This document shows positions 48,972 to 56,747 of a stretch of 64,000 nucleotides of DNA, piece after piece; position 1 is the first letter of the stretch, and the number at the start of each line of letters is the position of its first letter. Location: positions 1 through 64,000 of the forward strand of contig CAUPCB010000001.1 in the NCBI GenBank assembly GCA_963509715.1, read 5' to 3'. The stretch is from JABCPE02 sp963509715. Lineage in GTDB: Bacteria; Bacteroidota; Bacteroidia; Flavobacteriales; Weeksellaceae. Made by a program: the position numbers and the translations under genes. The notes under the pieces are model-generated. The model saw only the letters and a list, made by a program, of their open reading frames with translations. It did not search any database and was not told the origin of the DNA.

Positions 48972-50093
48972 ATGGAGCATCAAGATAAAACTAATGAACA
49001 ACGAACAATAAGGGTTTTAATGAGTGGCGGTGGCACAGGAGGACATATTTTCCCTGCTGTGGCGATAGCTAACGAGATTAAAAGCAGATTTCCCAACGCT
49101 GAGTTTTTGTTTGTGGGAGCGAATGGAAAAATGGAAATGGAGAAAGTTCCTCAAGCTGGCTTCAGAATAGAAGGGCTGAATATCGCTGGGTTTGACAGAG
49201 GAAATTTACTTAAAAACATCGGTATTCCTTTCAAAGTTATTTCTAGTTTGTGGAAAGCGAGAAAGATTATTAAAAACTTTAAACCAGATTTTGCTGTCGG
49301 GACAGGCGGTTTTGCTTCTGGTCCTGCTCTGTATGTGGCGTCATCTCTCGGCGTTCCGATTTTTGTACAAGAACAAAACTCCATTTTAGGGAAAACCAAT
49401 CAGTTTCTCGGAAAAAGAGCCAAAGCCGTTTTCATGGGATATCCCAATATTAGCAGCTTTCTTCCTGCGGTATTTACAGGAAATCCTATCCGAGAAAACA
49501 TCGTTACAGATATTATAAATACCAAAGAAGCGAAGGAAAAAATGGGTTTAGACCCAGATAAACTTACCATTCTTTCTGTGGGAGGTTCATTAGGCTCAAA
49601 AACCCTAAATAATGCTTGGAAAGAGTTTTTACCTAAACTAAAGGAAAAAAATATCCAGTTGGTGTGGCAGACAGGAAAGCTTGAATATCAGAACATTATA
49701 TCTCAATGTGGAGGTGATGAGCAAGGTATCCAAATCAAGGAGTTTATCTCAGATATGGCATTGGCGTATTCGGCAGCGGATGTGATTGTGTCAAGAGCGG
49801 GAGCCATCGCGATTTCCGAGCTGGCAGTGGTAGGAAAGCCTATTCTTTTGGTGCCGTTCCCTTATGCAGCGGAAGACCATCAGACCAAAAACGCAATGGC
49901 TTTGGTCGAAAAAAATGCAGCTAAAATGGTCAAAGATTCCGAAATGACTGAGAAATTCTGGAATACGCTAATGGAAATCTGCGAAGATGAGAATTTGAGA
50001 AAAGAAATGTCCAGCAATCTAAAATTCTTTGCAAAACCAAATGCAGCAAAGGAAATTGTGGATGAAATTTTTAAGATAATTAAAATCAAATAA
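48972..50093 (+). CDS. murG: UDP-GlcNAc:lipid I N-acetylglucosaminyltransferase
   Basis: Converts lipid I to lipid II on the cytosolic face of the membrane. 373 aa in a GT-B fold. The N-terminal acceptor domain has RVLMSGGGTGGHIFPAVAIANEI and GANGKMEMEKVPQAGFRIEGL, with AVGTGGFASGPALYVASSLGVPIFVQEQNSILGKTNQFLGKRAK. The C-terminal donor domain has ILSVGGSLGSKTLNNAW, WQTGKLEY, AYSAADVIVSRAGAIAISELAVVGKPILLVPFPYAAEDHQTKNAMAL. An N-terminal extension of about 12 residues precedes the first strand. Confidence 0.97.
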   Translation: MEHQDKTNEQRTIRVLMSGGGTGGHIFPAVAIANEIKSRFPNAEFLFVGANGKMEMEKVPQAGFRIEGLNIAGFDRGNLLKNIGIPFKVISSLWKARKIIKNFKPDFAVGTGGFASGPALYVASSLGVPIFVQEQNSILGKTNQFLGKRAKAVFMGYPNISSFLPAVFTGNPIRENIVTDIINTKEAKEKMGLDPDKLTILSVGGSLGSKTLNNAWKEFLPKLKEKNIQLVWQTGKLEYQNIISQCGGDEQGIQIKEFISDMALAYSAADVIVSRAGAIAISELAVVGKPILLVPFPYAAEDHQTKNAMALVEKNAAKMVKDSEMTEKFWNTLMEICEDENLRKEMSSNLKFFAKPNAAKEIVDEIFKIIKIK

Positions 50094-50096
50094 CCA

Positions 50097-50624
50097 ATGT
50101 GTAGATATGCGATGGTTTCTTACAAACCGCATTATGCATGTTTTAATTGTAGGAAAACCTTTAAAAGAAGGCTTTTTTATGACATCAGAGAAGGCAGGCA
50201 GAATGATACCGCCAAATGTCCTCAGTGTGGCAAACCTATGGCAGACATGGGACTAGATTTTGCCTCGCCATCTAAAAATGATAAAAAAGCGTGGGAGCAT
50301 ATCCAAAAACTCTATCAAGTAAGGATTACCTTTCATTCCTGTGGCTGCTCGGGACCAGGCTACATCCCGCGGGACAGAGATGCACTACTTGCCTATTTTA
50401 AAGGAATTAGGGAAGGTTATGAAGAGCAGCTTAAGTTTTTTAGAAATAGAACAGAACCAGCAAGTAAAGCTGAAATACAAAGGGATAATGACAAAAATTT
50501 TTATTACATCTGTCGAATTCCTTCAAAACTAAAATCAAAAAATGGTTTTGTAAAAAATGAAGATGCCATTGATTTTTGGATAGGTAAAATAAAAGAAGTG
50601 GAAGAAAAAATAGCGAAAATTTGA
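50097..50624 (+). CDS. zinc-ribbon protein inserted between murG and murC
   Basis: A 175-aa cytosolic protein. The N-terminal part (about 1-50) has a probable treble-clef or ribbon zinc site with two CxxC knuckles: YACFNCRKTF and AKCPQCGKPM, both preceded by MCRYAMVSYKPH. A second Cys/His group, TFHSCGCSGPGY, lies around residue 80, suggesting another metal or structural site. The C-terminal half is helical and charged. I know the pattern (KCPQCGKPMADMGLDF, HSCGCSGPGYIP) only from uncharacterised Bacteroidota proteins. It starts 3 nt after murG and ends 16 nt before murC, so it is co-expressed with the wall genes, but no link to murein synthesis is visible. Confidence 0.7.
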   Translation: MCRYAMVSYKPHYACFNCRKTFKRRLFYDIREGRQNDTAKCPQCGKPMADMGLDFASPSKNDKKAWEHIQKLYQVRITFHSCGCSGPGYIPRDRDALLAYFKGIREGYEEQLKFFRNRTEPASKAEIQRDNDKNFYYICRIPSKLKSKNGFVKNEDAIDFWIGKIKEVEEKIAKI

Positions 50625-50640
50625 ATTAGAATATCAAAAA

Positions 50641-51990
50641 ATGAAACAATATAAAAACTTTTATTTCATAGGAATCGGAGGAATAGGAATGTCTGCTCTT
50701 GCAAGGTATTTTAAAGGTCTGGGAAATAATGTTTTAGGATATGATAAAACCGAGACCAAACTGACTAAAAAACTGCAAGAAGAGGGAATTGCTATCCAGT
50801 TCAAAGATGGAATTACCGAGGAAATCAGCGCTTTAGATAAGGCTGAAACGCTTGTGATTTTTACGCCAGCGATTAAGGAACTGCAGATTTTGGATTATTT
50901 TAATCAGCAGGGATTTTCAGTTTTGAAACGAGCAAAAGTCTTGGGAATGGTTACCGAAAATACCGAATGCATCGCTGTGGCGGGAACTCACGGGAAAACG
51001 ACTACTTCCTGCCTTGTGGCTCATCTCTGTAAGGAAGCTGGACTTCCGTTTTCGGCCTTTTTAGGAGGAATTTCGGAGAATTTTGGGTCTAATTTTATGT
51101 TTAATGGCAATCAGTATTCCGTTTTGGAAGCCGATGAATACGACCGAAGTTTTCTCAATCTGTCACCAGACTGGGCGATAATCACTTCTACGGATGCCGA
51201 CCATCTCGATATATATGGCGACAAAGAAACTATAGAGCAGGGCTTTGAGGATTTTGCGAATTTGGTTCCTGATGACCGCCAGCTTTTTGTAAGAAAAGGA
51301 ATAAAAATCACTAGAAATGCGCAGACTTATGCAGTGAATGAGAAGGCGGATTATTACTCCGATAACCTCCAAATGAAAGGCGAAAAAATCAGTTTTGATT
51401 TCCATACAAAAGATGGAGAAACTCACCAGTTTGAGTGGGAAATCCCAGGGATTCACAATGTGGAAAACGCTACAGGAGCATTGGCTCTGCTTCATCATCT
51501 TGGGGTGGATTTTGAGGTTTTGAAGAAAGCAATAGCTGGTTTCAAAGGGATAAAACGCCGCTACACCAGACATAAATTTGCTGATGGGAAAATCTATGTG
51601 GATGACTACGCCCACCACCCGACGGAGCTGAATGCAGTGATAAATTCCATCCGAGAATTTAATCCTGATAAAAAACTTTTGGTGGTTTTTCAGCCGCATC
51701 TTTTCAGTAGAACGAAGGATTTCGCTGATGGTTTCGCAGAAAGTCTGTCCAAAGCAGATGAACTGTTACTTCTGGATATTTACCCAGCGAGAGAATTACA
51801 AGAAAATTTTTCCGAAATTACTTCCGAGTGGTTGTTAGAAAAAGTAAATTTGCAAAATAAAGAAGTTTCTACCCTTGCGGCTGCATTTGATAAAATCAAA
51901 AGTAAGGATTTTGATCTCCTGCTCACGGTAGGTGCAGGAAATATAGATACCCTCTATGACGGCATAGTGGAGTGGTTGGAGAATAGATAG
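50641..51990 (+). CDS. murC: UDP-N-acetylmuramate--L-alanine ligase
   Basis: Adds the first amino acid, L-Ala, to UDP-MurNAc. At 449 aa the N-terminal motif is FYFIGIGGIGMSALARYFKGLGNNVLGYDKTET. The P-loop is CIAVAGTHGKTTTSCLVAHL (about 105-125). The centre has SVLEADEYDRSFLNLSPDWAIITSTDADHLDIYGD. The C-terminal domain has GIKRRYTRHKFADGKIYVDDYAHHPTELNAVI, FQPHLFSRTKDFADGFAESLSKADELLLLDIYPARE and LLTVGAGNID. It is directly upstream of ftsQ, with a 2-nt gap. Confidence 0.97.
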   Translation: MKQYKNFYFIGIGGIGMSALARYFKGLGNNVLGYDKTETKLTKKLQEEGIAIQFKDGITEEISALDKAETLVIFTPAIKELQILDYFNQQGFSVLKRAKVLGMVTENTECIAVAGTHGKTTTSCLVAHLCKEAGLPFSAFLGGISENFGSNFMFNGNQYSVLEADEYDRSFLNLSPDWAIITSTDADHLDIYGDKETIEQGFEDFANLVPDDRQLFVRKGIKITRNAQTYAVNEKADYYSDNLQMKGEKISFDFHTKDGETHQFEWEIPGIHNVENATGALALLHHLGVDFEVLKKAIAGFKGIKRRYTRHKFADGKIYVDDYAHHPTELNAVINSIREFNPDKKLLVVFQPHLFSRTKDFADGFAESLSKADELLLLDIYPARELQENFSEITSEWLLEKVNLQNKEVSTLAAAFDKIKSKDFDLLLTVGAGNIDTLYDGIVEWLENR

Positions 51991-51992
51991 GA

Positions 51993-52859
51993 ATGAAAAA
52001 GAAGTATAGGTTTTTGAAAATCATTTTCGTGGCGGGAATTTGGATATTTCTGCTCAGATTTTCTTTACAAAGGTTTAATAATAGACCTGTGGAGGATATT
52101 GTAGTGAAAATGCTGCAAAAAGAACCTGTGTTTTTTATCAATGATAAAATTGTCAGAGAAGTCATAAGAAGGGAAAATCCGACAAATAGGATAGGAGATT
52201 TGAATATTTTGTCCTTGGAAAGGGTGATAAGAGCAATGCCCATGGTGGATAGTGCGAATGTTTACTTGAAACTAAATGGACAATTAAATTTGGATATTAG
52301 CCAGAGAATTCCTATTTTTCGGCTTTCAAAAAAAGATAAATCTTTTTATGTTGATGAAAAAGGAGTGGAATTCCCTGCATCTGGTGACTACTCCTACCAG
52401 TGTATGTTAATTTCAGGAAAGGTAAATCCAGAGGAGTATCCCATGCTGGTGGAGCTTGTGAAAATCATAAATAGAGATGATTTTAGCAAAAATTTCTTTG
52501 TAGGGATTAGCAAAAAGGGGAATGATTATTATCTGATGACCAATGAAGGAAACTATGTTGTAGAATTGGGAAGGCTGGAAAATTTAGGGTTTAAGATAAA
52601 AGGATTTAAGACTTTTGTAGAAAAATATTTGATTTATCAAGACCAAATGAAATATTCAAAAATTTCGGTAAAATATGATAATCAGATAGTGACTACTTTG
52701 CGAAAGGGGAACGAAGACAAAGAATCCAAAGAAAGAGTCTATAAGCCCGAAGAAAAAAATAAAGAGGAGCTAAAGGAAGGCTCTAACAGCGAGAACAAAA
52801 AAGAAGAAACAAAACCAAAATCTGAGAAATCAGAGGAAAACAAAGATAAAAAGAAATAG
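51993..52859 (+). CDS. ftsQ: cell division protein FtsQ-like
   Basis: A bitopic divisome protein of 288 aa: a short cytosolic start (MKKKYRFLK), one membrane helix (about 9-25, IIFVAGIWIFLLRFSL) and a periplasmic domain to about residue 240. That domain has LNILSLERVIRAMPMVDSANVYLKLNGQLNLDISQRIPIFRL (POTRA-to-beta transition) and FYVDEKGVEFP. Sequence identity to E. coli FtsQ is low, but position and topology are decisive. The last ~50 residues are an extremely charged Lys/Glu tail (EEKNKEELKEGSNSENKK and onward), probably disordered. murC is 2 nt upstream and ftsA 18 nt downstream. Confidence 0.87.
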   Translation: MKKKYRFLKIIFVAGIWIFLLRFSLQRFNNRPVEDIVVKMLQKEPVFFINDKIVREVIRRENPTNRIGDLNILSLERVIRAMPMVDSANVYLKLNGQLNLDISQRIPIFRLSKKDKSFYVDEKGVEFPASGDYSYQCMLISGKVNPEEYPMLVELVKIINRDDFSKNFFVGISKKGNDYYLMTNEGNYVVELGRLENLGFKIKGFKTFVEKYLIYQDQMKYSKISVKYDNQIVTTLRKGNEDKESKERVYKPEEKNKEELKEGSNSENKKEETKPKSEKSEENKDKKK

Positions 52860-52877
52860 TAAAAACACGAATATTAG

Positions 52878-54263
52878 ATGGAAGCAAATGAATATTCAGT
52901 AGGACTAGATATAGGGACGACAAAGATAGTAGCCATAGTAGGGCGCAGAAGTGCTCATGGGAAAATAGAGGTGATGGGAGTAGGAAAGAGTAAAAGTCTC
53001 GGTGTACGAAAAGGTATAGTGCATAACATCGCTCATACCATTAGTTCCATTAAAGCCGCTATCAGCGAGGCGGAAAAGTCAGCAAAAGTTCCTATCAAAA
53101 AAGTAACTGTAGGTATTGCAGGGAAACATATCCGTTCCTTACAGCATACAGATTATATAGGGAGACAAGATCCAGAGTCCTATATCACGGAAGTGGATAT
53201 ATCAAAACTAAAAGAGCAGGTTAAGAAAATAGCTGTGCATCCAGGTGAAGAGATTATCCATGTCCTTCCACAAGAATATAAAGTAGATTCTGAAGAAGAA
53301 ATTATAGAACCAATAGGTATGCATGGAACTCGTCTAGAAGCGAAGTTTCATGTGGTAGTGGGACAGATGGCATCTATCAAGAATGTGGTTCGATGTGTCA
53401 AAGAAGCAGGGTTAGAGCTGGAAGCTTTGACTTTGGAGCCGTTAGCATCTGCGGAGGCCGTTCTTACTCAAGAGGAGAAAGAAGCAGGAGTGGCTATTGT
53501 AGATATAGGAGGAGGAACTACTGATGTAGCTGTTTTTAAGGATAATATTATCCGTCATACCTGCGTTATACCTTACGGAGGAGGAATTATTACAGAAGAT
53601 ATCAAGGAAGGCTGTTCTATTATAGAAAAACATGCAGAGCAGTTAAAGATAAATTTTGGTTCAGCAGTTCCTGATTTAGAAAAGGAAAATGCCTATGTTA
53701 CCATACCAGGGCTTCACGGAAGAGAGGAAAAGGAAATTTCTTTGAAATCCCTTGCAAGTATTATCAGTGCGAGAGTAGAGGAAATCCTAGAGATGGTAAA
53801 TAATGAATTAAAATCCTATGGAGCTTATGAAATGAAATCCTATGGAGTCAATGAGCAGAAAAGAAAACTTATCGCGGGTATGGTACTTACAGGAGGAGGT
53901 TCTAACCTGAGAAACCTTCGTCAGTTGGCAAATTATGTGACAGGATTTGACTGTAGAATAGGCTATGCTAATGAGTATATCATTAATGATAAAAACCAGC
54001 TTTTGAGAAGTCCAGAGTATTCTACAGCTATTGGATTACTAATGGAGAGTCTCAGAATCAATGAAAAACAAGAAAATCTAGAGATAGAACGCAAAAAAGA
54101 AGAGGTTTCTAAACCAGTAGAGACAGAGGTAGTGCCAAAACCTGTGGAGAAGGAGGCAGAAGCTGTATCAACAAAAGAGGTTCAAGAAGAACCTAAAAAA
54201 GAAGCATGGAGTGTTCGTTTCATGAAAAAGTTTAAGAATTTTTTTGAGGAAGAAGAAAATTAA
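52878..54263 (+). CDS. ftsA: cell division protein FtsA
   Basis: An actin-like ATPase that tethers FtsZ filaments to the membrane. 461 aa. Nucleotide-binding segments: YSVGLDIGTTKIVAIVGRR (phosphate 1), VAIVDIGGGTTDVAVFKDNIIRHTCVIPYGGGIIT (phosphate 2) and MVLTGGGSNLRNLRQL (adenosine). The 1C/SHS2 domain lies between about 85 and 165. A charged linker rich in Glu, Lys, Pro and Val (about 395-440) leads to the C-terminal amphipathic membrane-binding helix WSVRFMKKFKNFFEEEEN. Near residues 309-324 the units ELKSYGAY and EMKSYGVN form a tandem duplication with matching DNA repeat. ftsZ follows after 48 nt. Confidence 0.96.
   Translation: MEANEYSVGLDIGTTKIVAIVGRRSAHGKIEVMGVGKSKSLGVRKGIVHNIAHTISSIKAAISEAEKSAKVPIKKVTVGIAGKHIRSLQHTDYIGRQDPESYITEVDISKLKEQVKKIAVHPGEEIIHVLPQEYKVDSEEEIIEPIGMHGTRLEAKFHVVVGQMASIKNVVRCVKEAGLELEALTLEPLASAEAVLTQEEKEAGVAIVDIGGGTTDVAVFKDNIIRHTCVIPYGGGIITEDIKEGCSIIEKHAEQLKINFGSAVPDLEKENAYVTIPGLHGREEKEISLKSLASIISARVEEILEMVNNELKSYGAYEMKSYGVNEQKRKLIAGMVLTGGGSNLRNLRQLANYVTGFDCRIGYANEYIINDKNQLLRSPEYSTAIGLLMESLRINEKQENLEIERKKEEVSKPVETEVVPKPVEKEAEAVSTKEVQEEPKKEAWSVRFMKKFKNFFEEEEN
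53804..53851 (+). repeat. 24-bp tandem duplication within ftsA
   Basis: Two adjacent 24-nt units (53804-53827 and 53828-53851) agree at 19 of 24 positions and share the 14-mer AAATCCTATGGAGY-type core. They encode ELKSYGAY and EMKSYGVN. The duplication is in frame and leaves the following LTGGGSN nucleotide-binding motif intact. Confidence 0.7.
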
Positions 54264-54311
54264 TTAAAAGAAAAATAAAAAAAACAAGGATATTAAAGAT
54301 AACATAAACAT

Positions 54312-56213
54312 ATGGGAGGTTTTAATCAAGATATAAAAATAGACTTCAATTCTCCTAAAGATAAATCGTCTATTATTAAAGTGATTGGTGTAGGTGGTGG
54401 AGGAAATAATGCACTACAGCACATGTACGAAAGAGGTATCCATGGAGTTGATTTTATCGTGCTAAACACGGATGCGCAGGCGTTGGATGAACATTCGGTA
54501 TCTAATAAAGTTCAGCTTGGAACACGAACAACAGAAGGGCTAGGTGCAGGAGCAGATCCAGAAGTAGGTGAAAAGGCCGCTATCGAAAGTATGGATGATA
54601 TCAGAGAAGCGCTTGGTCATAACACCAAAATGGTCTTTATCACCGCAGGTATGGGTGGTGGAACAGGTACAGGTGCCGCACCAGTGGTTGCTCAGGTTGC
54701 TAAAGAGTTGGGTATTCTCACTGTGGCGATTGTAACTTTGCCTTTTGATTTTGAAGGAAAAAGAAGGTTGGAACAGGCTCATTCTGGATTAGAAAAACTA
54801 AGAGAAAATGTAGATTCTTTGATTATTATCAATAATGATAGACTGGCAGAACAATATCCTGATTTAGACTACGAGGAAGCATTTTCTCAAGCAAATGAAG
54901 TGCTGACCAACGCTGCTAAAGGTATGGCTGAGGTTATTACCGCACCATTTAAAGTTAATATTGACTTCCGTGATGCTAAAACTGTCCTTGAAAATTCAGG
55001 AACAGCATTGATGTCTATAGGAATAGCATCAGGAGAGAATAGAGCAGAAGATGCAGTGAAGAGAGCACTAGATTCTCCATTGTTAAATGATAATAAGATT
55101 ACAGGAGCGAAAAAAGTTATGCTTCTTATTCTAAGTGGAGAAGAGCATAAAGCGAAAATGAATGAAATTAAATTCATTAGTAGTTATATCCAAAATGAAG
55201 CAGGAGGAGGAAACAAGGCGGATGTTATTTTCGGAGTAGGAACAGAGGATGGATTAGGAGAGTCTATTAAAGTATTGGTGGTAGCGACAGGATTTGCTCC
55301 TGAACATGAGAAGAATACAGCTATACCAGCAGAGCGTATTATTCATGATTTGAATGGAGGTATTAAAAAACCAGATATACCAGTTGTAGAATCTCAACCA
55401 GTTAAAGAAACTCCTGCGAATGATGTTCGCAGACCAAGTAATAGACATGAAATTAGAGAAGAACAGAAAAGACAGTTTTTTCGTTTAGATAATAATTCTA
55501 ACTCTAACACCAATTCTAATTCTAATTCTAATTTTCCTACCAATAGTTTTTCAGTAGAAAAAGCAGAAGAAAAGTTTGATTTTCACCAGACAACTGTACT
55601 AGAGGAGAGAAGAGAGGATGATTTCGCGACAGGTTTTAAGTTCAGAGAGGAAGAAGAACGTTCTTTTTTCGAAGCGGAAGAAGAGCCAGTGAAAGAATAT
55701 GATTTATTTTCTTATGCTGAGCTGGAGCCAGTTTCTTTTACATTTGATTTAGAGGAAGATAAACCAAAAGAAGAAGATTTTTCTTTTCAAGTGAAAGAAG
55801 CCCCTGTTAATTTCAGAGTGGAAATGAGAGAGGAAACTGCTCCTCAAAAAGAAGAACCAAAAGTTTCTGTAATTAATAATCAGCCTCAGCCACAAACTTC
55901 TAAAGATGATTTTCCTAATGTAGAGCAGAAAGAGGAATTTACCATCATCGAAAAAAGAAGCACGGAAGACGATAGCAGAATACAGGAGAGAAGAAATAAA
56001 TTAAAAGAGTTTAATTCTTCTAGATTTCAAGGAAATGATGAGAAAAAGATAGATATCTATGAAATGATACCTGCTTTTAGAAGAAGAAATATAGATGTTG
56101 ATTTTGAAAATCCATTAGATAGGGAACAAAAAATATCTAGTTTTATTTCTGAAAATGACAAAGGAAAAATGGAAGTAAGACGAAATAAATTCTTAAATAA
56201 AGATGTAGACTAA
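54312..56213 (+). CDS. ftsZ: cell division protein FtsZ
   Basis: The tubulin-like GTPase that forms the Z-ring. 633 aa, long as in other Bacteroidota. The GTPase domain (about 20-335) has IKVIGVGGGGNNAL, the tubulin signature GGGTGTG (115-121), NTDAQAL, and the T7 loop NIDFRDAKTVL with its catalytic Asp. A variable linker of about 250 residues (about 340-590) is rich in Glu, Lys, Phe and Asn. It contains an Asn-Ser repeat (NSNSNTNSNSNSNF) coded by an AATTCT-type hexamer array. The C-terminal partner-binding motif is IPAFRRRNIDVDFENPL, followed by about 35 more residues. It is the last dcw gene, before a strong terminator. Confidence 0.97.
   Translation: MGGFNQDIKIDFNSPKDKSSIIKVIGVGGGGNNALQHMYERGIHGVDFIVLNTDAQALDEHSVSNKVQLGTRTTEGLGAGADPEVGEKAAIESMDDIREALGHNTKMVFITAGMGGGTGTGAAPVVAQVAKELGILTVAIVTLPFDFEGKRRLEQAHSGLEKLRENVDSLIIINNDRLAEQYPDLDYEEAFSQANEVLTNAAKGMAEVITAPFKVNIDFRDAKTVLENSGTALMSIGIASGENRAEDAVKRALDSPLLNDNKITGAKKVMLLILSGEEHKAKMNEIKFISSYIQNEAGGGNKADVIFGVGTEDGLGESIKVLVVATGFAPEHEKNTAIPAERIIHDLNGGIKKPDIPVVESQPVKETPANDVRRPSNRHEIREEQKRQFFRLDNNSNSNTNSNSNSNFPTNSFSVEKAEEKFDFHQTTVLEERREDDFATGFKFREEEERSFFEAEEEPVKEYDLFSYAELEPVSFTFDLEEDKPKEEDFSFQVKEAPVNFRVEMREETAPQKEEPKVSVINNQPQPQTSKDDFPNVEQKEEFTIIEKRSTEDDSRIQERRNKLKEFNSSRFQGNDEKKIDIYEMIPAFRRRNIDVDFENPLDREQKISSFISENDKGKMEVRRNKFLNKDVD
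55494..55535 (+). repeat. hexanucleotide array in the ftsZ linker
   Basis: Seven consecutive in-frame 6-nt units of the form AATTCT/AACTCT (one AACACC and a final AATTTT) encode alternating Asn and Ser. Three exact AATTCT copies are adjacent at 55512-55529. In-frame units make length changes tolerable. Confidence 0.85.
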
Positions 56214-56218
56214 AATAA

Positions 56219-56246
56219 AAACTCCACTGAATGTGGAGTTTTTTTA
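56219..56246. terminator. terminator at the end of the dcw cluster
   Basis: AAACTCCAC / GTGGAGTTT with loop TGAAT, followed by seven T residues on the plus strand, 6 bp after the ftsZ stop; the convergent gene ends at 56247. Confidence 0.85.
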
Positions 56247-56747
56247 TTACATGAGTTTAAAAGTAAATTTATCGTAATATTTACTTATTTGCGTCAGACC
56301 GATATTGATACTTACTCCTATAGAAAAGCCATTTAGGTTCTTTTCAGAATCAAAAGGAATAGAATATCCTCCATAAACATTCATAAATTTCAAAAAAGAA
56401 AAACCTACGATAGGGCTGAAATGTTTAGTAGAAACCACTAGACCAGCATATCCACCGCCGTCGTAGTATCCTACTTTTAGTTCTGGGATAAAATGGTCTT
56501 TGCTGTCTTTTCCTCTGAAATAACGACCAAAAGCTCCTATTGTGATGGATTTGTCCTGTCTTCCTGCATTGTAATCTATGCCTACAGCGAGTGTATTTCT
56601 TCCAATATAATTGTAATCCAGACTAATGGCTGTTTTGTCAAGGATATTTCTTTTAAAAGAAAAATCATCTTGTGCGTACAATCCTACAGAGAAAGATACG
56701 AGCAAAATGCTAAAAATATTTCTCAATTGATTTTTTCTATTTTCCAT
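56247..56747 (-). CDS. secreted beta-barrel-like protein
   Basis: A 166-aa exported protein from the ATG at 56747; a longer reading extends into the upstream gene and lacks a clean signal. The signal peptide is RNIFSILLVSFSVGLYAQ (cleavage near residue 26). The mature part is a run of amphipathic strands (AISLDYNYIGRNTLAVGIDYNAG, SITIGAFGRYFRG, ELKVGYYDGGGYAGLVVST, GFSIGVSINIGLTQI) ending in FTFKLM, with a terminal aromatic that fits an outer-membrane barrel. No family recognised. Its start overlaps the last 11 nt of the symporter gene, so the two are translationally coupled. Confidence 0.72.
   Translation of the reverse strand: MENRKNQLRNIFSILLVSFSVGLYAQDDFSFKRNILDKTAISLDYNYIGRNTLAVGIDYNAGRQDKSITIGAFGRYFRGKDSKDHFIPELKVGYYDGGGYAGLVVSTKHFSPIVGFSFLKFMNVYGGYSIPFDSEKNLNGFSIGVSINIGLTQISKYYDKFTFKLM

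Noticed and set aside
51163..51699. 178-aa minus-strand ORF inside murC
   Set aside because: Antisense to the conserved ATPase domain of murC; no recognisable domain.
55494..55535. CRISPR-like repeat array
   Set aside because: Units are 6 nt, contiguous without spacers and in frame within ftsZ: a coding microsatellite.
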